From Psychromonas aquimarina ATCC BAA-1526 (lineage in GTDB: Bacteria > Pseudomonadota > Gammaproteobacteria > Enterobacterales > Psychromonadaceae): 64,000 bases of DNA. The stretch covers positions 54,234 through 118,233 of the forward strand of contig NZ_KE386792.1 of assembly GCF_000428725.1 (NCBI RefSeq), written 5' to 3'. The notes beneath the pieces were generated by a model. That model was not told the origin of the DNA. It was given only the letters and a program-made list of their open reading frames with translations, and searched no databases. The position numbers were made by a program, and so were the translations under genes. Within the stretch, counting starts at the first letter, position 1. Each line of letters starts with the position of its first letter. Positions 54,585 through 64,000 of the stretch are shown here, one piece after another.

Positions 54585-55709
54585 ATGAAACGAATTATCA
54601 CATTATTAATACTTCTGCTGGGAGGCACAATGCTGCTGATGAAAACACAAGAAACACAGTCACTCACTGCATCAACAAATGTATTAAAAAATCACCACAA
54701 AAGCGGTGGTGGTTTTACTAATACAACCGCCGATTTTACTAATGATACAGCACTGTTAGGACTTATCGGCCGCTATATCAGCGAATCACGCACCGATGCA
54801 TCTCCTGTGGATGCTCTTCCAGTAACCCCGCTCAACAGCACGCAGCTGAATAACCTGCCTGCAGATAAAGATGTGGTGATCCGCCTGGGACATTCTAGTA
54901 TTTTTATGCAGGTAAGCGGACAGAAATGGCTTATCGATCCGGTTTTTAGTGAGCGCGCTTCGCCGTTCAGCTTTGCCGGGCCGAAAAGATTCCATCAGCC
55001 CCCTATTACTCTGCACTCCTTACCTGATATCGACGGAGTCTTAATTTCACATGATCATTACGACCATCTGGATAAAAACAGCATTAAGTATCTAGCAGAC
55101 AAGGTGACACATTTTGTAGTGCCTTTAGGTGTTGAGCAGTATCTGCAGGACTGGAAAGTGGCACCTGAAAAAATTCACAGTCTGGACTGGTGGCAGTCTG
55201 TCAATATCGAAGGCCTAAGCTTAACGGCAACACCCGCACAGCATTTTTCAGGGCGAGGTTTATTCGACAGAGATAAGACTCTATGGGCCTCTTATGTGAT
55301 TGAGTCGAGTGATAGTAAACTATTTTTCAGCGGTGATTCAGGCTATTTCGGCGGCTTTAAAGAGATAGGTGAACGTTTCGGCCCCTTTGATTTAACTCTG
55401 ATTGAAACCGGCGCTTATGACCGTGACTGGCCGACTATTCATATGACACCGGAACAAAGTCTACAGGCGCATATTGATCTGAAAGGTAAGCAGATGATGC
55501 CGATTCATAACGGTACTTTTGATCTGGCATTTCACAGCTGGCATGAGCCGCTGCAGCGGATCAGTGAATTAGCGCAAAAATCACAGGTTGCCCTGCTCAC
55601 ACCGGTAATGGGACAAATCATCACACTCGACAATATACCCGCCACCTATTCCTGGTGGCAGAACAAAGAGCAGCTGGAAAGTGAGCGCCAGGCTGTTGCA
55701 GCATTGTAG
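54585..55709 (+). CDS. MBL-fold metallo-hydrolase (NAPE-PLD/RomA-like)
   Basis: Protein of 374 residues with an N-terminal hydrophobic segment (about 4-19), probably a signal anchor. Metallo-beta-lactamase fold: VVIRLGHSSIFMQ, WLIDPVFSERASPFSF, the metal motif SHDHYDHLD, FSGDSGYF and PIHNGTFDLAFHSW. This pattern is that of the NAPE-hydrolysing phospholipase D-like / RomA group. The natural substrate here is unknown, but a membrane lipid derivative is possible. Its promoter is overlapped by the twin TetR operators, so expression is probably induced by a ligand of that TetR protein. Confidence 0.88.
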   Translation: MKRIITLLILLLGGTMLLMKTQETQSLTASTNVLKNHHKSGGGFTNTTADFTNDTALLGLIGRYISESRTDASPVDALPVTPLNSTQLNNLPADKDVVIRLGHSSIFMQVSGQKWLIDPVFSERASPFSFAGPKRFHQPPITLHSLPDIDGVLISHDHYDHLDKNSIKYLADKVTHFVVPLGVEQYLQDWKVAPEKIHSLDWWQSVNIEGLSLTATPAQHFSGRGLFDRDKTLWASYVIESSDSKLFFSGDSGYFGGFKEIGERFGPFDLTLIETGAYDRDWPTIHMTPEQSLQAHIDLKGKQMMPIHNGTFDLAFHSWHEPLQRISELAQKSQVALLTPVMGQIITLDNIPATYSWWQNKEQLESERQAVAAL

Positions 55710-55730
55710 GTGATGCAGTGCAGCTGCAGT

Positions 55731-55756
55731 AAAAAAGCCGTCAAATGACGACTTTA
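55731..55756 (-). terminator. Terminator between the MBL gene and bcsC
   Basis: On the minus strand AGTCGTC and GACGGCT pair (one G-T wobble) around ATTT and are followed by six T. It lies just past the bcsC stop and may also stop the convergent MBL gene. Confidence 0.78.
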
Positions 55757-55761
55757 TTGTA

Positions 55762-58700
55762 TCAGTCAAAATCACTATACAGGCGAAGCGTACCTGGCGG
55801 AATTTGGATAGGCTGCCAGCGATCGCTGAAGGTATATTTGAGATACACCATAAAATGGTCAGGCTCATAGAACTCGGAACGCTGCAGGTCTAAAGAAGCG
55901 CCTAAATACCAGCGTTTATTGACCCGCTTTTCTACTGCCGCCTGAAAACTGTAACCGAAGCCGCCGCCGTCGCCTGCTTCGCCTGTAGAAAGGTACGGCG
56001 CATCTTCCTTGCTCCATGAATTTGACAGCGAACCACTGAGCGCATATGACCAGGTATTACCATAACGTGCGTAATAGTTCACCGGCAGCGAAACCGAAAA
56101 ATAACTCTGCGGACTATAATAAGCCCCATGCCCGTAAGTATACTCACCGAGGTTTTTCTCATAACCAAGGTACATCAGGTTCATGCCGACACTCAGGCGC
56201 TCATCGTCGGCTGCGGTTAACTTATAATAGCCGCCCCCAAGCAGACCTAATCTTGTATTGTCTTCAACGTTAACGCCGCTTAACTGGTGGTACTGCAGAC
56301 TGCTCCAGAAACCAACTGGACCGCCTAGATCATGGCTCGCACCGAGTTTAACTCCGGCTCTAACCACCCCACCCCACTGATCACCTTGAGTATCGCCGCC
56401 GATACTGCCGGGAACGGTTAAACCCGAGTATGAAAGTATACTGCTGGTTTCAGGCCGGCGAGAGATAGCTGCACTCCAGCCAAAATCCTGCAGTTTGCCA
56501 TTGACAGTAAAACCACCTACCCATGTTGAGTGGTCAAAACCCAGCGGCGTGCTGCCTATATCAGCACTCCATGATTCAGCCTGCCAGCCCACACCTAATG
56601 CAGTACCGACGGCATGCTCATCAAGCGGCACTCCTGAGTCTGCCGCATTCTCTTTATCGTAGTAACTCAAATCACCAGAGCGGATATTAACTGTATCCGC
56701 GCGCAGCAGTAAGTGTCCTTGCAGCTCTTCAAAGGGAATTCGAGCTTCAACAGGTACTTGCGAAGTCTGGTTTTGCCCGTCATGTGAGCTGTAATCAAAA
56801 CCAATAATCACATGACCATCGCGGCGGTCATGAAGAGTATCAATATCCGACTTCACATTTCTGGTTAACCAGTAGTCATCAGCATTATTGTACAAAGTCC
56901 GCAGTGCAGGTGTTTCTACCATTGCAGCGCCGCGGTCGTCACTCTTGGCAATACGATCAGCATTTAATGCTTGATAAGCGCGATTTTCAGCAAGCTGCCA
57001 CTGCTGATTATCCATCGCAAGCGCCATACTGTCGCGGTAATCCAATTCATCCGCATCAGGTTTACTTGCTAATAAAACGTTAAGCGCATTAGCCTGCTGT
57101 TCAAAACCTAACTGGTTGAACAGCGCCGCAGTCTGCATCAACTGCCTTGCGGTTAACTTGTGCTGCTTATAATAAAGAATCACTGACAGCTCCTGCTGCT
57201 GCTGAGAGCTGCCGCTGTGAACACTTGCGCTTAAAGCGCCTATTTGCCCTTGTGTTTGATAGGGTTCTTTTTCTTTGGCAGCTTGACGGTACAAGTTATC
57301 TGCCAGCTCCCAGTCACTTTGGCGCATGGCAAAATCAGCCTGAGCCAGGTCACGTCGAATCGTCAACTCATCAAGAGCAGTCAATTCAGCAGACGACAGC
57401 GGCTGACCAGCAGCACGGTCTTTAGTTTCTGCAGCCCATTGATCAAATTCACTAAACAACCCTAGCTTAACCATAAGATTTCCATACGCTAGTCTGCTTG
57501 AAAAAGGCCAGTCATCACTCGGCTGCATTGACAGATAAATAGTATTCGCCCGCTCTATTTCACCAACATCAAACCAGCTCGATGCCAGACGAGCTGACGC
57601 CTGCGGATCATCTGCGTACTGCAGCGTTAACTTTTCTAACTGCGCGCCGGCCTGCTGCGGATCCGCAGAGTAGCCGGCTTCAATATTCTGCAGCTGCTTG
57701 TCTAAGGTTAAGCGGATCAAGTTACTCGACATTGCAGGCGTGCGCTGCTGCTCCGGAATTCTATTGAGAGTCACAACAGCCGGCTCTAAACGCTCAGTAC
57801 GGGACAGATATAAACTGTAAGCAAACAGCATTTCGGGATCTGTACTTTGCTCCGACCACTGAAGCATTAACTGGTCCGCTTTATCTTGCTCCCCAATCGA
57901 CTGCAGCGCGTCGGCAATATCGGCTCTCTGCCATGGTGAATCAGGGTTTAGATCCAGTAATTGTTCGGCATACAAACGAACAGCACTGTCATCCGCTCTC
58001 ACAATCGAATCGTGGAGATGTAAAAGAATGCTTTGCACTTTCATAGCAGTGATCTTATCCGCCGCCGCTTTTTGCTGCTTTGCAGAATAGCTGTCGGCGA
58101 GTCTTAGCGCTCCGTCTAAACCCTGCTGAAACAGCTTCACATCTAAACGGCCGGACAAAGCAGATGCATTAAGCGGCTCATATTTTAAAGCAGTCCGATA
58201 GATCTGATCAGCATGTTCATAATCCTGCTGCACTAAGTGCAAATAGGCCAGCTTGTTGTATGCATAAGGCGAGCGTTTATCAACCGATACTGCTTTGTTG
58301 TAAAACTTTTCTGCCTGTGAATATCTGCTATTTTCAAGCTGCGTATCACCCTGGTCTAAGTATGCCCAGTAAGATGATGCATTAACCAGAGACTGCCATT
58401 TAGAGGCATTGTCCGGATCTTTGTCGATCTTTTGTGCCTGCTTAAAATATTCGAGTGCTTTACTTTGCTCACCTTTGCGCAAATATATTGTGCCCATCCC
58501 GCCTAAAATCTGCGCATCATTCGGGCGTGTGGTTAGTGCATAGCGCAGCTGCTTTTCTGCTTGAGTATTCCTGCCCTGTTCTAACAATGCTAAGCCGCTC
58601 AACTTTGCCAGATAAGTCGGGTCTTTACGTAATTCGATTTCTACGGCTAAACGTTTTTGTGCGCTCTGATTGGCACGCTGAATTTCAAGATCCGCAGGGT

Positions 58701-59538
58701 AATAACCGGCAAGAACCGCGTATTGGTCGGCAACAGATTGAGAGATAGGTAATTGATCTAATGCTCTTAGCCATGAACTCGCGGCTGCAGAGCCGATATC
58801 AGGTCGTAAGGAAAGCTGACGATAAACGGCAAGGATCCATTTATCTGAGGGATCTTTTTTACGAATATGGTTAGCTAAAGCCAGTTGATATTGCGGCACA
58901 CCCGGGTATTGAGCATTAAGACGCTCTAATCCTAATTTTACAGTCTGCCAGCGCCTGTTCATATTGCCTTCAACCTGCAGATATTCAAGCTGCAGGGCTG
59001 AGGTCGGCATGCCGTTAGGAAACACTTTTTTATAGGCCTGCAGTGCCTCTTGATAACGGCCGGCTCTCGCCAGTAATCTTGCCTGCTGAAACGCGCTTTT
59101 GTTTTTACCGCGGCTGGCTAATAAATCATTAACAGCCAGGGTCTGCTCTGCATTAGGCGCAAGGCGATTGAGAGTTTCAGTGGCCTGCGCAGCTTTATCG
59201 CTCTCACGACGCTTCAAATACATGTTGGTTTGATAATACAAACCGTCTAGATTGTCAGCTTCAATTGCAAACAAACGCTCTAAAGTACTTTCAACAATAT
59301 CATCACGATTCATCGCGTCAGCAAGCTTCAACTGCTTAAGCAGCCACTCCACCGAGTCTACCTGCTCCAATGAAGAATTAAAGCTCACTGCCGCCTGCTC
59401 AACATTGTAGACCTGCGCCCGCTGCTGCTTGGTTAACGGCGGATACTGCAGTGCATATACCAAGGGTGTTCCACTCAATAACAAGGCCCCCAGCACTAAC
59501 AAAATCAGACGAGTTATTGAGTCGACCTTTATTGACAT
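55762..59538 (-). CDS. bcsC: Cellulose synthase operon protein BcsC
   Basis: Outer-membrane exporter of cellulose, 1258 residues. N-terminal signal sequence (MSIKVDSITRLILLVLGALL), then a long TPR superhelix (about 35-870; for example NDAQILGGMGTIYLRKGEQSKALEYFKQA and SPYAYNKLAYLHLVQQDYEHADQIY), then a C-terminal beta-barrel from about 910 (VIIGFDYSSHDGQNQ ... FMVYLKYTFSDRW). The periplasmic TPR arm guides the glucan from BcsB to the barrel. The start overlaps the bcsZ end by 10 bases. Confidence 0.93.
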   Translation of the reverse strand: MSIKVDSITRLILLVLGALLLSGTPLVYALQYPPLTKQQRAQVYNVEQAAVSFNSSLEQVDSVEWLLKQLKLADAMNRDDIVESTLERLFAIEADNLDGLYYQTNMYLKRRESDKAAQATETLNRLAPNAEQTLAVNDLLASRGKNKSAFQQARLLARAGRYQEALQAYKKVFPNGMPTSALQLEYLQVEGNMNRRWQTVKLGLERLNAQYPGVPQYQLALANHIRKKDPSDKWILAVYRQLSLRPDIGSAAASSWLRALDQLPISQSVADQYAVLAGYYPADLEIQRANQSAQKRLAVEIELRKDPTYLAKLSGLALLEQGRNTQAEKQLRYALTTRPNDAQILGGMGTIYLRKGEQSKALEYFKQAQKIDKDPDNASKWQSLVNASSYWAYLDQGDTQLENSRYSQAEKFYNKAVSVDKRSPYAYNKLAYLHLVQQDYEHADQIYRTALKYEPLNASALSGRLDVKLFQQGLDGALRLADSYSAKQQKAAADKITAMKVQSILLHLHDSIVRADDSAVRLYAEQLLDLNPDSPWQRADIADALQSIGEQDKADQLMLQWSEQSTDPEMLFAYSLYLSRTERLEPAVVTLNRIPEQQRTPAMSSNLIRLTLDKQLQNIEAGYSADPQQAGAQLEKLTLQYADDPQASARLASSWFDVGEIERANTIYLSMQPSDDWPFSSRLAYGNLMVKLGLFSEFDQWAAETKDRAAGQPLSSAELTALDELTIRRDLAQADFAMRQSDWELADNLYRQAAKEKEPYQTQGQIGALSASVHSGSSQQQQELSVILYYKQHKLTARQLMQTAALFNQLGFEQQANALNVLLASKPDADELDYRDSMALAMDNQQWQLAENRAYQALNADRIAKSDDRGAAMVETPALRTLYNNADDYWLTRNVKSDIDTLHDRRDGHVIIGFDYSSHDGQNQTSQVPVEARIPFEELQGHLLLRADTVNIRSGDLSYYDKENAADSGVPLDEHAVGTALGVGWQAESWSADIGSTPLGFDHSTWVGGFTVNGKLQDFGWSAAISRRPETSSILSYSGLTVPGSIGGDTQGDQWGGVVRAGVKLGASHDLGGPVGFWSSLQYHQLSGVNVEDNTRLGLLGGGYYKLTAADDERLSVGMNLMYLGYEKNLGEYTYGHGAYYSPQSYFSVSLPVNYYARYGNTWSYALSGSLSNSWSKEDAPYLSTGEAGDGGGFGYSFQAAVEKRVNKRWYLGASLDLQRSEFYEPDHFMVYLKYTFSDRWQPIQIPPGTLRLYSDFD

Positions 59539-60641
59539 GTCGAATTCCAGTTCGGCTGCAGTTGACCGTTAACAGCAAACCGGAAACGCTTCTGGTACCA
59601 GCCTTCACCAAATAACGCCAGCACATTATCGTAATAGTGACCGGCGGTATCACGCTGTAGTTCGTTTTGCGCCCGTTCAGCCTGCTGCTTGGCAAGCAGC
59701 GGCTGCTCAGCGGAAACCAGCAGCGGCAGCAGGGCGGCAGAAAAGCCCGGATTCCCGCGATTGTGATACTTAGCCGTTTTCGTATTAACTGATTCCGGCG
59801 GCACTTGATTTGACTGCACCGCTGTTACCATAGGCTGCATCAGCTGAATCAGTGCAGTTTTTTCAGGTACTGCGTCATTAAGCATGCCTGCCCACAGGTA
59901 AGTACGAATTGCATTATAGCTGCCCACGTCAGCGGTTTTTCTATCACTTAAATAACGCTTATCCTGCAGGGTGGCCCAGTCCGGGCTGAACCCTTTCGGC
60001 ATAGTACGTCTTATCATCTCATAGCTAGTCTGATACATAGACTGCCACTGGTATTGCGGGTAGAGATCGGCCATTCTGGCAGCAAGCTGCAGTGGAATAT
60101 AGCTCGGGTTGATCCGGTAGCTGCCGTCCTTATTTTCAAAGCCTGCTGGTGCCGGCAGAAGCACGGTACCGATTCCATCAACCTCTGCTGTTTCTTCACG
60201 CAGAATTCTAGCGGCCAGTAGATGAGCCAGAGACTGGTAGTAGTAGTTATCCCATAAGCGTCCTGCTTCGGCCAGGCTGTACGCTATCCATAAGTCGGAA
60301 TCAGACGCAGGGTTTGAATCAATAACAGCATAACGGCCGTTACTCTGCCTGCCCCATAACCAGGCAGGTAATCGAGCTGTGATATCCCCCCCGGCTAAAT
60401 GATCTTGAGTCCAGTTAAGCAGCTGCGAAAATGCCTTTTTATCATTGGCGACTAAGGCAAAAAACAGTCCGTATGACTGCCCCTCTGAAGTGCTGATCAA
60501 ACGCGGATCACTGGCATCAATCACACGCCCGTCTTCAATGTACAGCTGCTTAAACTGCCGCCACTCCTGCCATTGACAAGTATTACCCAGTGCCTGGGCG
60601 GAAAACAACAGCGCAGCAGTCATAGCTATCCACTTTCTCAT
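59529..60641 (-). CDS. bcsZ: Periplasmic endoglucanase BcsZ (GH8)
   Basis: Cellulase of 370 residues, family GH8, that trims or processes cellulose in the periplasm. Signal peptide MRKWIAMTAALLFSAQALG, cleavage before NTCQW. The catalytic acid is E53 in ISTSEGQSYGLFFALV; SNPASDSDLWIAYSLAEAGRLW carries the conserved Asp-Trp segment of the (alpha/alpha)6 barrel. Its start overlaps the bcsB stop (ATGA), and its end overlaps bcsC, so the operon is tightly coupled. Confidence 0.95.
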   Translation of the reverse strand: MRKWIAMTAALLFSAQALGNTCQWQEWRQFKQLYIEDGRVIDASDPRLISTSEGQSYGLFFALVANDKKAFSQLLNWTQDHLAGGDITARLPAWLWGRQSNGRYAVIDSNPASDSDLWIAYSLAEAGRLWDNYYYQSLAHLLAARILREETAEVDGIGTVLLPAPAGFENKDGSYRINPSYIPLQLAARMADLYPQYQWQSMYQTSYEMIRRTMPKGFSPDWATLQDKRYLSDRKTADVGSYNAIRTYLWAGMLNDAVPEKTALIQLMQPMVTAVQSNQVPPESVNTKTAKYHNRGNPGFSAALLPLLVSAEQPLLAKQQAERAQNELQRDTAGHYYDNVLALFGEGWYQKRFRFAVNGQLQPNWNSTCQ

Positions 60642-62944
60642 TGCTCTCCCTCCCCTTCAGCTATACGTCTCTTCGAAATATTACGCAGCACCCGCCATAA
60701 GCCGATGGTCACGACCACAACCAGCAGCATAGCAATAAATGCTAAGAAAACCGGGCGGTTAGAAAAATGATACCAGATCAGCTTCCAGACAGGCAGTTTA
60801 CCAACATAGTAATGATCACCAACGTTATAGCTGGCCACTTCATCATTGCGCAGCGTCACTACTGAACCAAACATATGTTCGATTTTGCCCGAATCAGCCA
60901 GGGCACTGTCAATTAACGAAAAATCATCCGGATTAGCCCCCATAATCGAAACAAGGCTTCGGTTCTTAGTAAACGGCGACTCAGCACCGGTTATCGCGGC
61001 AAAGGCTCCATAAGCATCCACAGAAACAATATCGCTAGCATCCTGCGCCTCGTTCGACGGATCTAACCAGTTCATGCCCAGCTGCGGTTCATTCTTACTC
61101 GGTAAGCGGATAAGACGCTCGCCCGCTTTCAGCACTAGATTCACCTGGTCTTCATCAAAGGCTGCATCACTTAGCTGCGGAACGACACCGATACTAAGGA
61201 TATCTTTATTATTCAGCTGCTCTTTACTCCACTGATCCGTCACTGCAACATTAACAGCCGGATAACCTGAGTCAGCACCGATAGAACCAAGAAGATTCAA
61301 ATAAGTCTGAATCAATTCACGCGGCGGATTCGGCGGCAGAACGACGACGGTCTCTGATAAATCAGCCATGCGGGTAAATGGATAACCCGATGCGGCAAAC
61401 GCGCGCATATTAGGCATTTCCATATAATGCGGGAAACCGCTGAAATCAATGGTTGAATCACCGTCTACAACTGCATACTGCTTACTTGGCAGCGCAGCCT
61501 GGCACATGCCGTCAGACGATGAAGCAAAACCAAACTCAAACTCAATCTGATTGTCACTGCCTGCTTTAAATGCAGGAATTCGCACTCTATTGCCGCCGCT
61601 CAGCATGTTGTTGTCCAGTACAGGCACACGGATACGTTTCGACTCGCCAGCTTGACCGTCTGTGGTTAAATTAAATGCTTCAATAAACTGATTGTTGATA
61701 CTCAGACTTAATCGCGATCCAGAGTTATCTGATACAGGCGGCGAGTAACGGTAGTTGAGATCCATCGGTATACCGCGGCTGTCCCAGGTAAATAGATCCG
61801 GCGGTAATTTAAGCGACACTCGAATTGGCGCAGGGATACGTCCTTCCACCTGAAGCTGGTTTTCATGCTCAGTCAGTTCAGACAATGTGACAGGTTTAGA
61901 AGTGGTTATCCAGTTGGGTGCATCATAGGGCTGACGCGGTTTTATCTGAACCGCTTTATTGATTTTTGCAATTGGCCCGGTCAATAACCGGGTCCCTAGA
62001 GCTAACCCTTTTACCGCCGTATTGAGATCTTCACTGTCACGGCCGATTACCAGCAGAAGTTTTACATAGGGGTTGGCTGGATGACTCACCACCTGCAGCA
62101 TAGGCCCTTCGGCATCAGGAAAGTCTCTTAAAAACTCCGGCTTATTATCATTGCTTATAAATACAACAGCATTACGCTCAGGTGCTTTATCATAGAGCAG
62201 CGGGAATTCAGCACCTCGCCACTCTGCCAGAGAACCAAAATATGAAGTCAAAATTCCGGCCGCTTTCAGCTCATTCAGATCGTAACTTGATCCCATAACC
62301 ACAGGCAGTCTCAGTTTACTGAAGTCTCTTTTATCAAAAAACGGCGCCGGCAGTAAGCTTAAGTCGCTTTTAAGTTCGGTTTTTTGTACCTGCATAACAA
62401 TACGGCTGCTTTGACTAATCTCAGCCCAAATACCAGGATCATTCGGGTTAGCACAGGTATTACTGGTATTCCCGATCAGCTCAAATCGAATCTGATTATA
62501 GTTGCTGAAATAACGGGTATCCAGGGGTATAGAAAGACTGATTTTTTTTCCCTGCTGGCCGTCATCAACTGCAGCTACTCCCATCAGTTCATTATTAAGG
62601 AAAACCTTTATATGCGACATCAGTGCAAGCAAAGCAGGTGAGGAGGTAATATCAAAGTAAAGATCAGCTTTTGAGACGACCTCATCAATACGCGAGCCGA
62701 AACCTACATAGGCATTGCTCTCACTGCCCATCATGCTGATAGATCCCTGATAGCCTAACTGCTCGAATGTTATGGTACGCTCACTGACAATTGAAACTTG
62801 ATTATCCGTCTTTGAAAGAGCCGTTGTCTGTTTCGCATCTGCATCGCCAGGATTTGTTGAAGTAAGGACTTTACCTGATGCAGCAGCATTAAACATAAGG
62901 CTTAACGCAGCGGCTATTAATGTAATATTTTTCTTTATTCGCAT
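60638..62944 (-). CDS. bcsB: Cyclic di-GMP-associated cellulose synthase regulatory subunit BcsB
   Basis: Periplasmic partner of BcsA, 768 residues. Signal peptide (MRIKKNITLIAAALSLMFNAA), two carbohydrate-binding/flavodoxin-like repeats (RITFEQLGYQGSISMMG is the usual start of the first; DLFTWDSRGIPMDLNYRYSPP falls in the second), and a C-terminal membrane helix (about 733-755, VFLAFIAMLLVVVVTIGLW) that packs on BcsA. It starts 4 bases after the bcsA stop. Confidence 0.95.
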   Translation of the reverse strand: MRIKKNITLIAAALSLMFNAAASGKVLTSTNPGDADAKQTTALSKTDNQVSIVSERTITFEQLGYQGSISMMGSESNAYVGFGSRIDEVVSKADLYFDITSSPALLALMSHIKVFLNNELMGVAAVDDGQQGKKISLSIPLDTRYFSNYNQIRFELIGNTSNTCANPNDPGIWAEISQSSRIVMQVQKTELKSDLSLLPAPFFDKRDFSKLRLPVVMGSSYDLNELKAAGILTSYFGSLAEWRGAEFPLLYDKAPERNAVVFISNDNKPEFLRDFPDAEGPMLQVVSHPANPYVKLLLVIGRDSEDLNTAVKGLALGTRLLTGPIAKINKAVQIKPRQPYDAPNWITTSKPVTLSELTEHENQLQVEGRIPAPIRVSLKLPPDLFTWDSRGIPMDLNYRYSPPVSDNSGSRLSLSINNQFIEAFNLTTDGQAGESKRIRVPVLDNNMLSGGNRVRIPAFKAGSDNQIEFEFGFASSSDGMCQAALPSKQYAVVDGDSTIDFSGFPHYMEMPNMRAFAASGYPFTRMADLSETVVVLPPNPPRELIQTYLNLLGSIGADSGYPAVNVAVTDQWSKEQLNNKDILSIGVVPQLSDAAFDEDQVNLVLKAGERLIRLPSKNEPQLGMNWLDPSNEAQDASDIVSVDAYGAFAAITGAESPFTKNRSLVSIMGANPDDFSLIDSALADSGKIEHMFGSVVTLRNDEVASYNVGDHYYVGKLPVWKLIWYHFSNRPVFLAFIAMLLVVVVTIGLWRVLRNISKRRIAEGEGEQ

Positions 62945-62948
62945 AGTA

Positions 62949-64000
62949 TTAAGTTCTTTTCTGAATATATTGAGGCCTGAATGAGTAAATAAATCCGCAC
63001 AAAATTTGTAATACCTTCACAAGAGAAATTACAATCTGAGGACTATATCTGAGCAGTCTTTTATAACCATTAAAACCAACCTGCAGCACAGCACGCATAC
63101 TGGCTAAAGGCTTATCTGTGTGATAATTCTGCTGCCACCTCACCCATGTATCGGCTCTTGCAAAAGTACACTGCACATACGCTATATGCTGCGCGGTTGT
63201 TAACTCTGCCAGCTGCAGGCCGAGCGTCCCCTGGCTGGAATAAGACACCTGCATTGGAAAAACAAACTCCTGCTCTGCCCGGTTCAGTATTATTTCTAAG
63301 CGCTGCTTGTTAAAGAATTCCAGCTGCATCTCACTAAAACCAAGCACCTCGACGCGCACGCCGCCGAGAGAGAAATCCTTCATACTTGCCTGAAGCAGGT
63401 GACCCGAATTTAATCTCAATGTCACAGGAATAGAAACGTCAACGCGGTGATCTTTACGCACCTGTTTCGCTTCCATTGCAACAGCAACAGCGGCCCCCAG
63501 GATAAGCAGATTATAAAGTGTCCAGATTATGTTGATCAGAACGGTTCCTATTTCATCATTCGGCCCCCAGCCTAGACGGTAGAAACCAAAACCCAGGCCG
63601 ATAATATTCAGCATTACCAGCACCAGATAAGGCTTAGATATCAGCCAGTCATAGTGAGACTTTTCTACAAGTCCGCCTTTTGCTGTTACGTTGAAGGTAC
63701 CTTTGTTCGGAGCGAACAATGCAATTGTTGTGGGACGGGCGATATACCATGCCAGTACGGTTTCATACACTTCACCCCAGAACGAATAACGGTAATCGCC
63801 CTGCATTCTTGAGTTAGTTATACTGGCATGAATCATATGCGGTAATACATACAAGATAATCGCCAGTGCGGGAGCGTAAATGATATAGGAATGCAGCAGT
63901 AGAAACGCCAATGGTGCGATCAAAAAAACAATGCGTGGAATACCCGATAAGAAATGCAGCATAGCATTGGCATAGCATAAACGCTGCGGCCACTTCAAAC
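62949..64000 (-). CDS. bcsA: Cellulose synthase catalytic subunit BcsA, C-terminal part (5' partial)
   Basis: About 350 C-terminal codons of the UDP-glucose-dependent glucan synthase; the glycosyltransferase domain lies outside the window, and the frame is open to its edge. What is seen: post-catalytic helices (RLCYANAMLHFLSGIPRIVF, ALAIILYVLPHMIHA, then LVLVMLNIIGLGFGFYRLG and TVLINIIWTLYNLLILG), and the PilZ domain that binds c-di-GMP, with RKDHR and DFSLGGVRVE (RxxxR and DxSxGG motifs). c-di-GMP binding opens the active site. First gene of the bcsA-bcsB-bcsZ-bcsC operon. Confidence 0.96.
   Translation of the reverse strand, partial: LKWPQRLCYANAMLHFLSGIPRIVFLIAPLAFLLLHSYIIYAPALAIILYVLPHMIHASITNSRMQGDYRYSFWGEVYETVLAWYIARPTTIALFAPNKGTFNVTAKGGLVEKSHYDWLISKPYLVLVMLNIIGLGFGFYRLGWGPNDEIGTVLINIIWTLYNLLILGAAVAVAMEAKQVRKDHRVDVSIPVTLRLNSGHLLQASMKDFSLGGVRVEVLGFSEMQLEFFNKQRLEIILNRAEQEFVFPMQVSYSSQGTLGLQLAELTTAQHIAYVQCTFARADTWVRWQQNYHTDKPLASMRAVLQVGFNGYKRLLRYSPQIVISLVKVLQILCGFIYSFRPQYIQKRT

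Overview
The window is a piece of a gammaproteobacterial chromosome, by eye in the mid-40s % GC. The gene order trigger factor - clpP - clpX - lon - hupB - ppiD, a complete recC-recB-recD set, a GbpA-type chitin-binding LPMO, a bcs cellulose operon and acuI together suggest a marine, Vibrio/Alteromonadales-like bacterium. A Psychromonas-like genus is my guess, not something proven by the sequence. No rRNA, tRNA, insertion sequence, prophage or CRISPR array was seen.

Layout. 1-6343 (+): nitrate/nitrite assimilation block: nirB (5' end outside the window), a possible 56-codon ORF, nirD, a NarK/NasA-type transporter and a PP2C phosphatase-Ser/Thr kinase fusion. 6576-8240 (+): chemoreceptor. 8315-17128 (-): an unknown 116-aa protein and the proteostasis block ppiD, hupB, lon, clpX, clpP, tig, with a heat-shock-like promoter before lon. 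17597-23803 (+): a tightly packed cluster of a secreted protein, LolD-like ATPase, LolC/E-like permease, LolA-like periplasmic protein, outer-membrane beta-barrel candidate, LytS-type kinase and LytTR regulator; this looks like a dedicated envelope export system with its own two-component regulator. 23935-25404 (+): a lipoprotein esterase with a CBM48-like domain.

25459-32993 is a mosaic of small accessory genes: GNAT enzyme, orphan glycine-betaine-type binding protein, VOC protein, DUF3592 protein, MarC protein, YbaK deacylase, Asp/Glu racemase, diguanylate cyclase and PPOX flavoprotein. Between the diguanylate cyclase and the racemase lies the most unusual item in the window: nine near-identical 49-bp tandem repeats, each a copy of the last 16-17 codons of the cyclase gene itself.

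32996-42188 (-): recD, recB, recC with overlapping ends. 42431-55709: a periplasmic binding protein, a U32-family protein, acuI, a MarR regulator, an unknown lipoprotein, a GPH-type sugar transporter with a good CRP-like site, a LysR regulator, gbpA, and a divergent TetR / metallo-beta-lactamase-fold pair with twin palindromic operators between them. 55762-64000 (-): the cellulose synthase operon bcsA(partial)-bcsB-bcsZ-bcsC, with a c-di-GMP-binding PilZ domain visible in BcsA.

Together the genes describe a motile, nitrate-assimilating, surface-colonising bacterium with c-di-GMP output (diguanylate cyclase, PilZ-BcsA cellulose) and polysaccharide attachment functions (GbpA).
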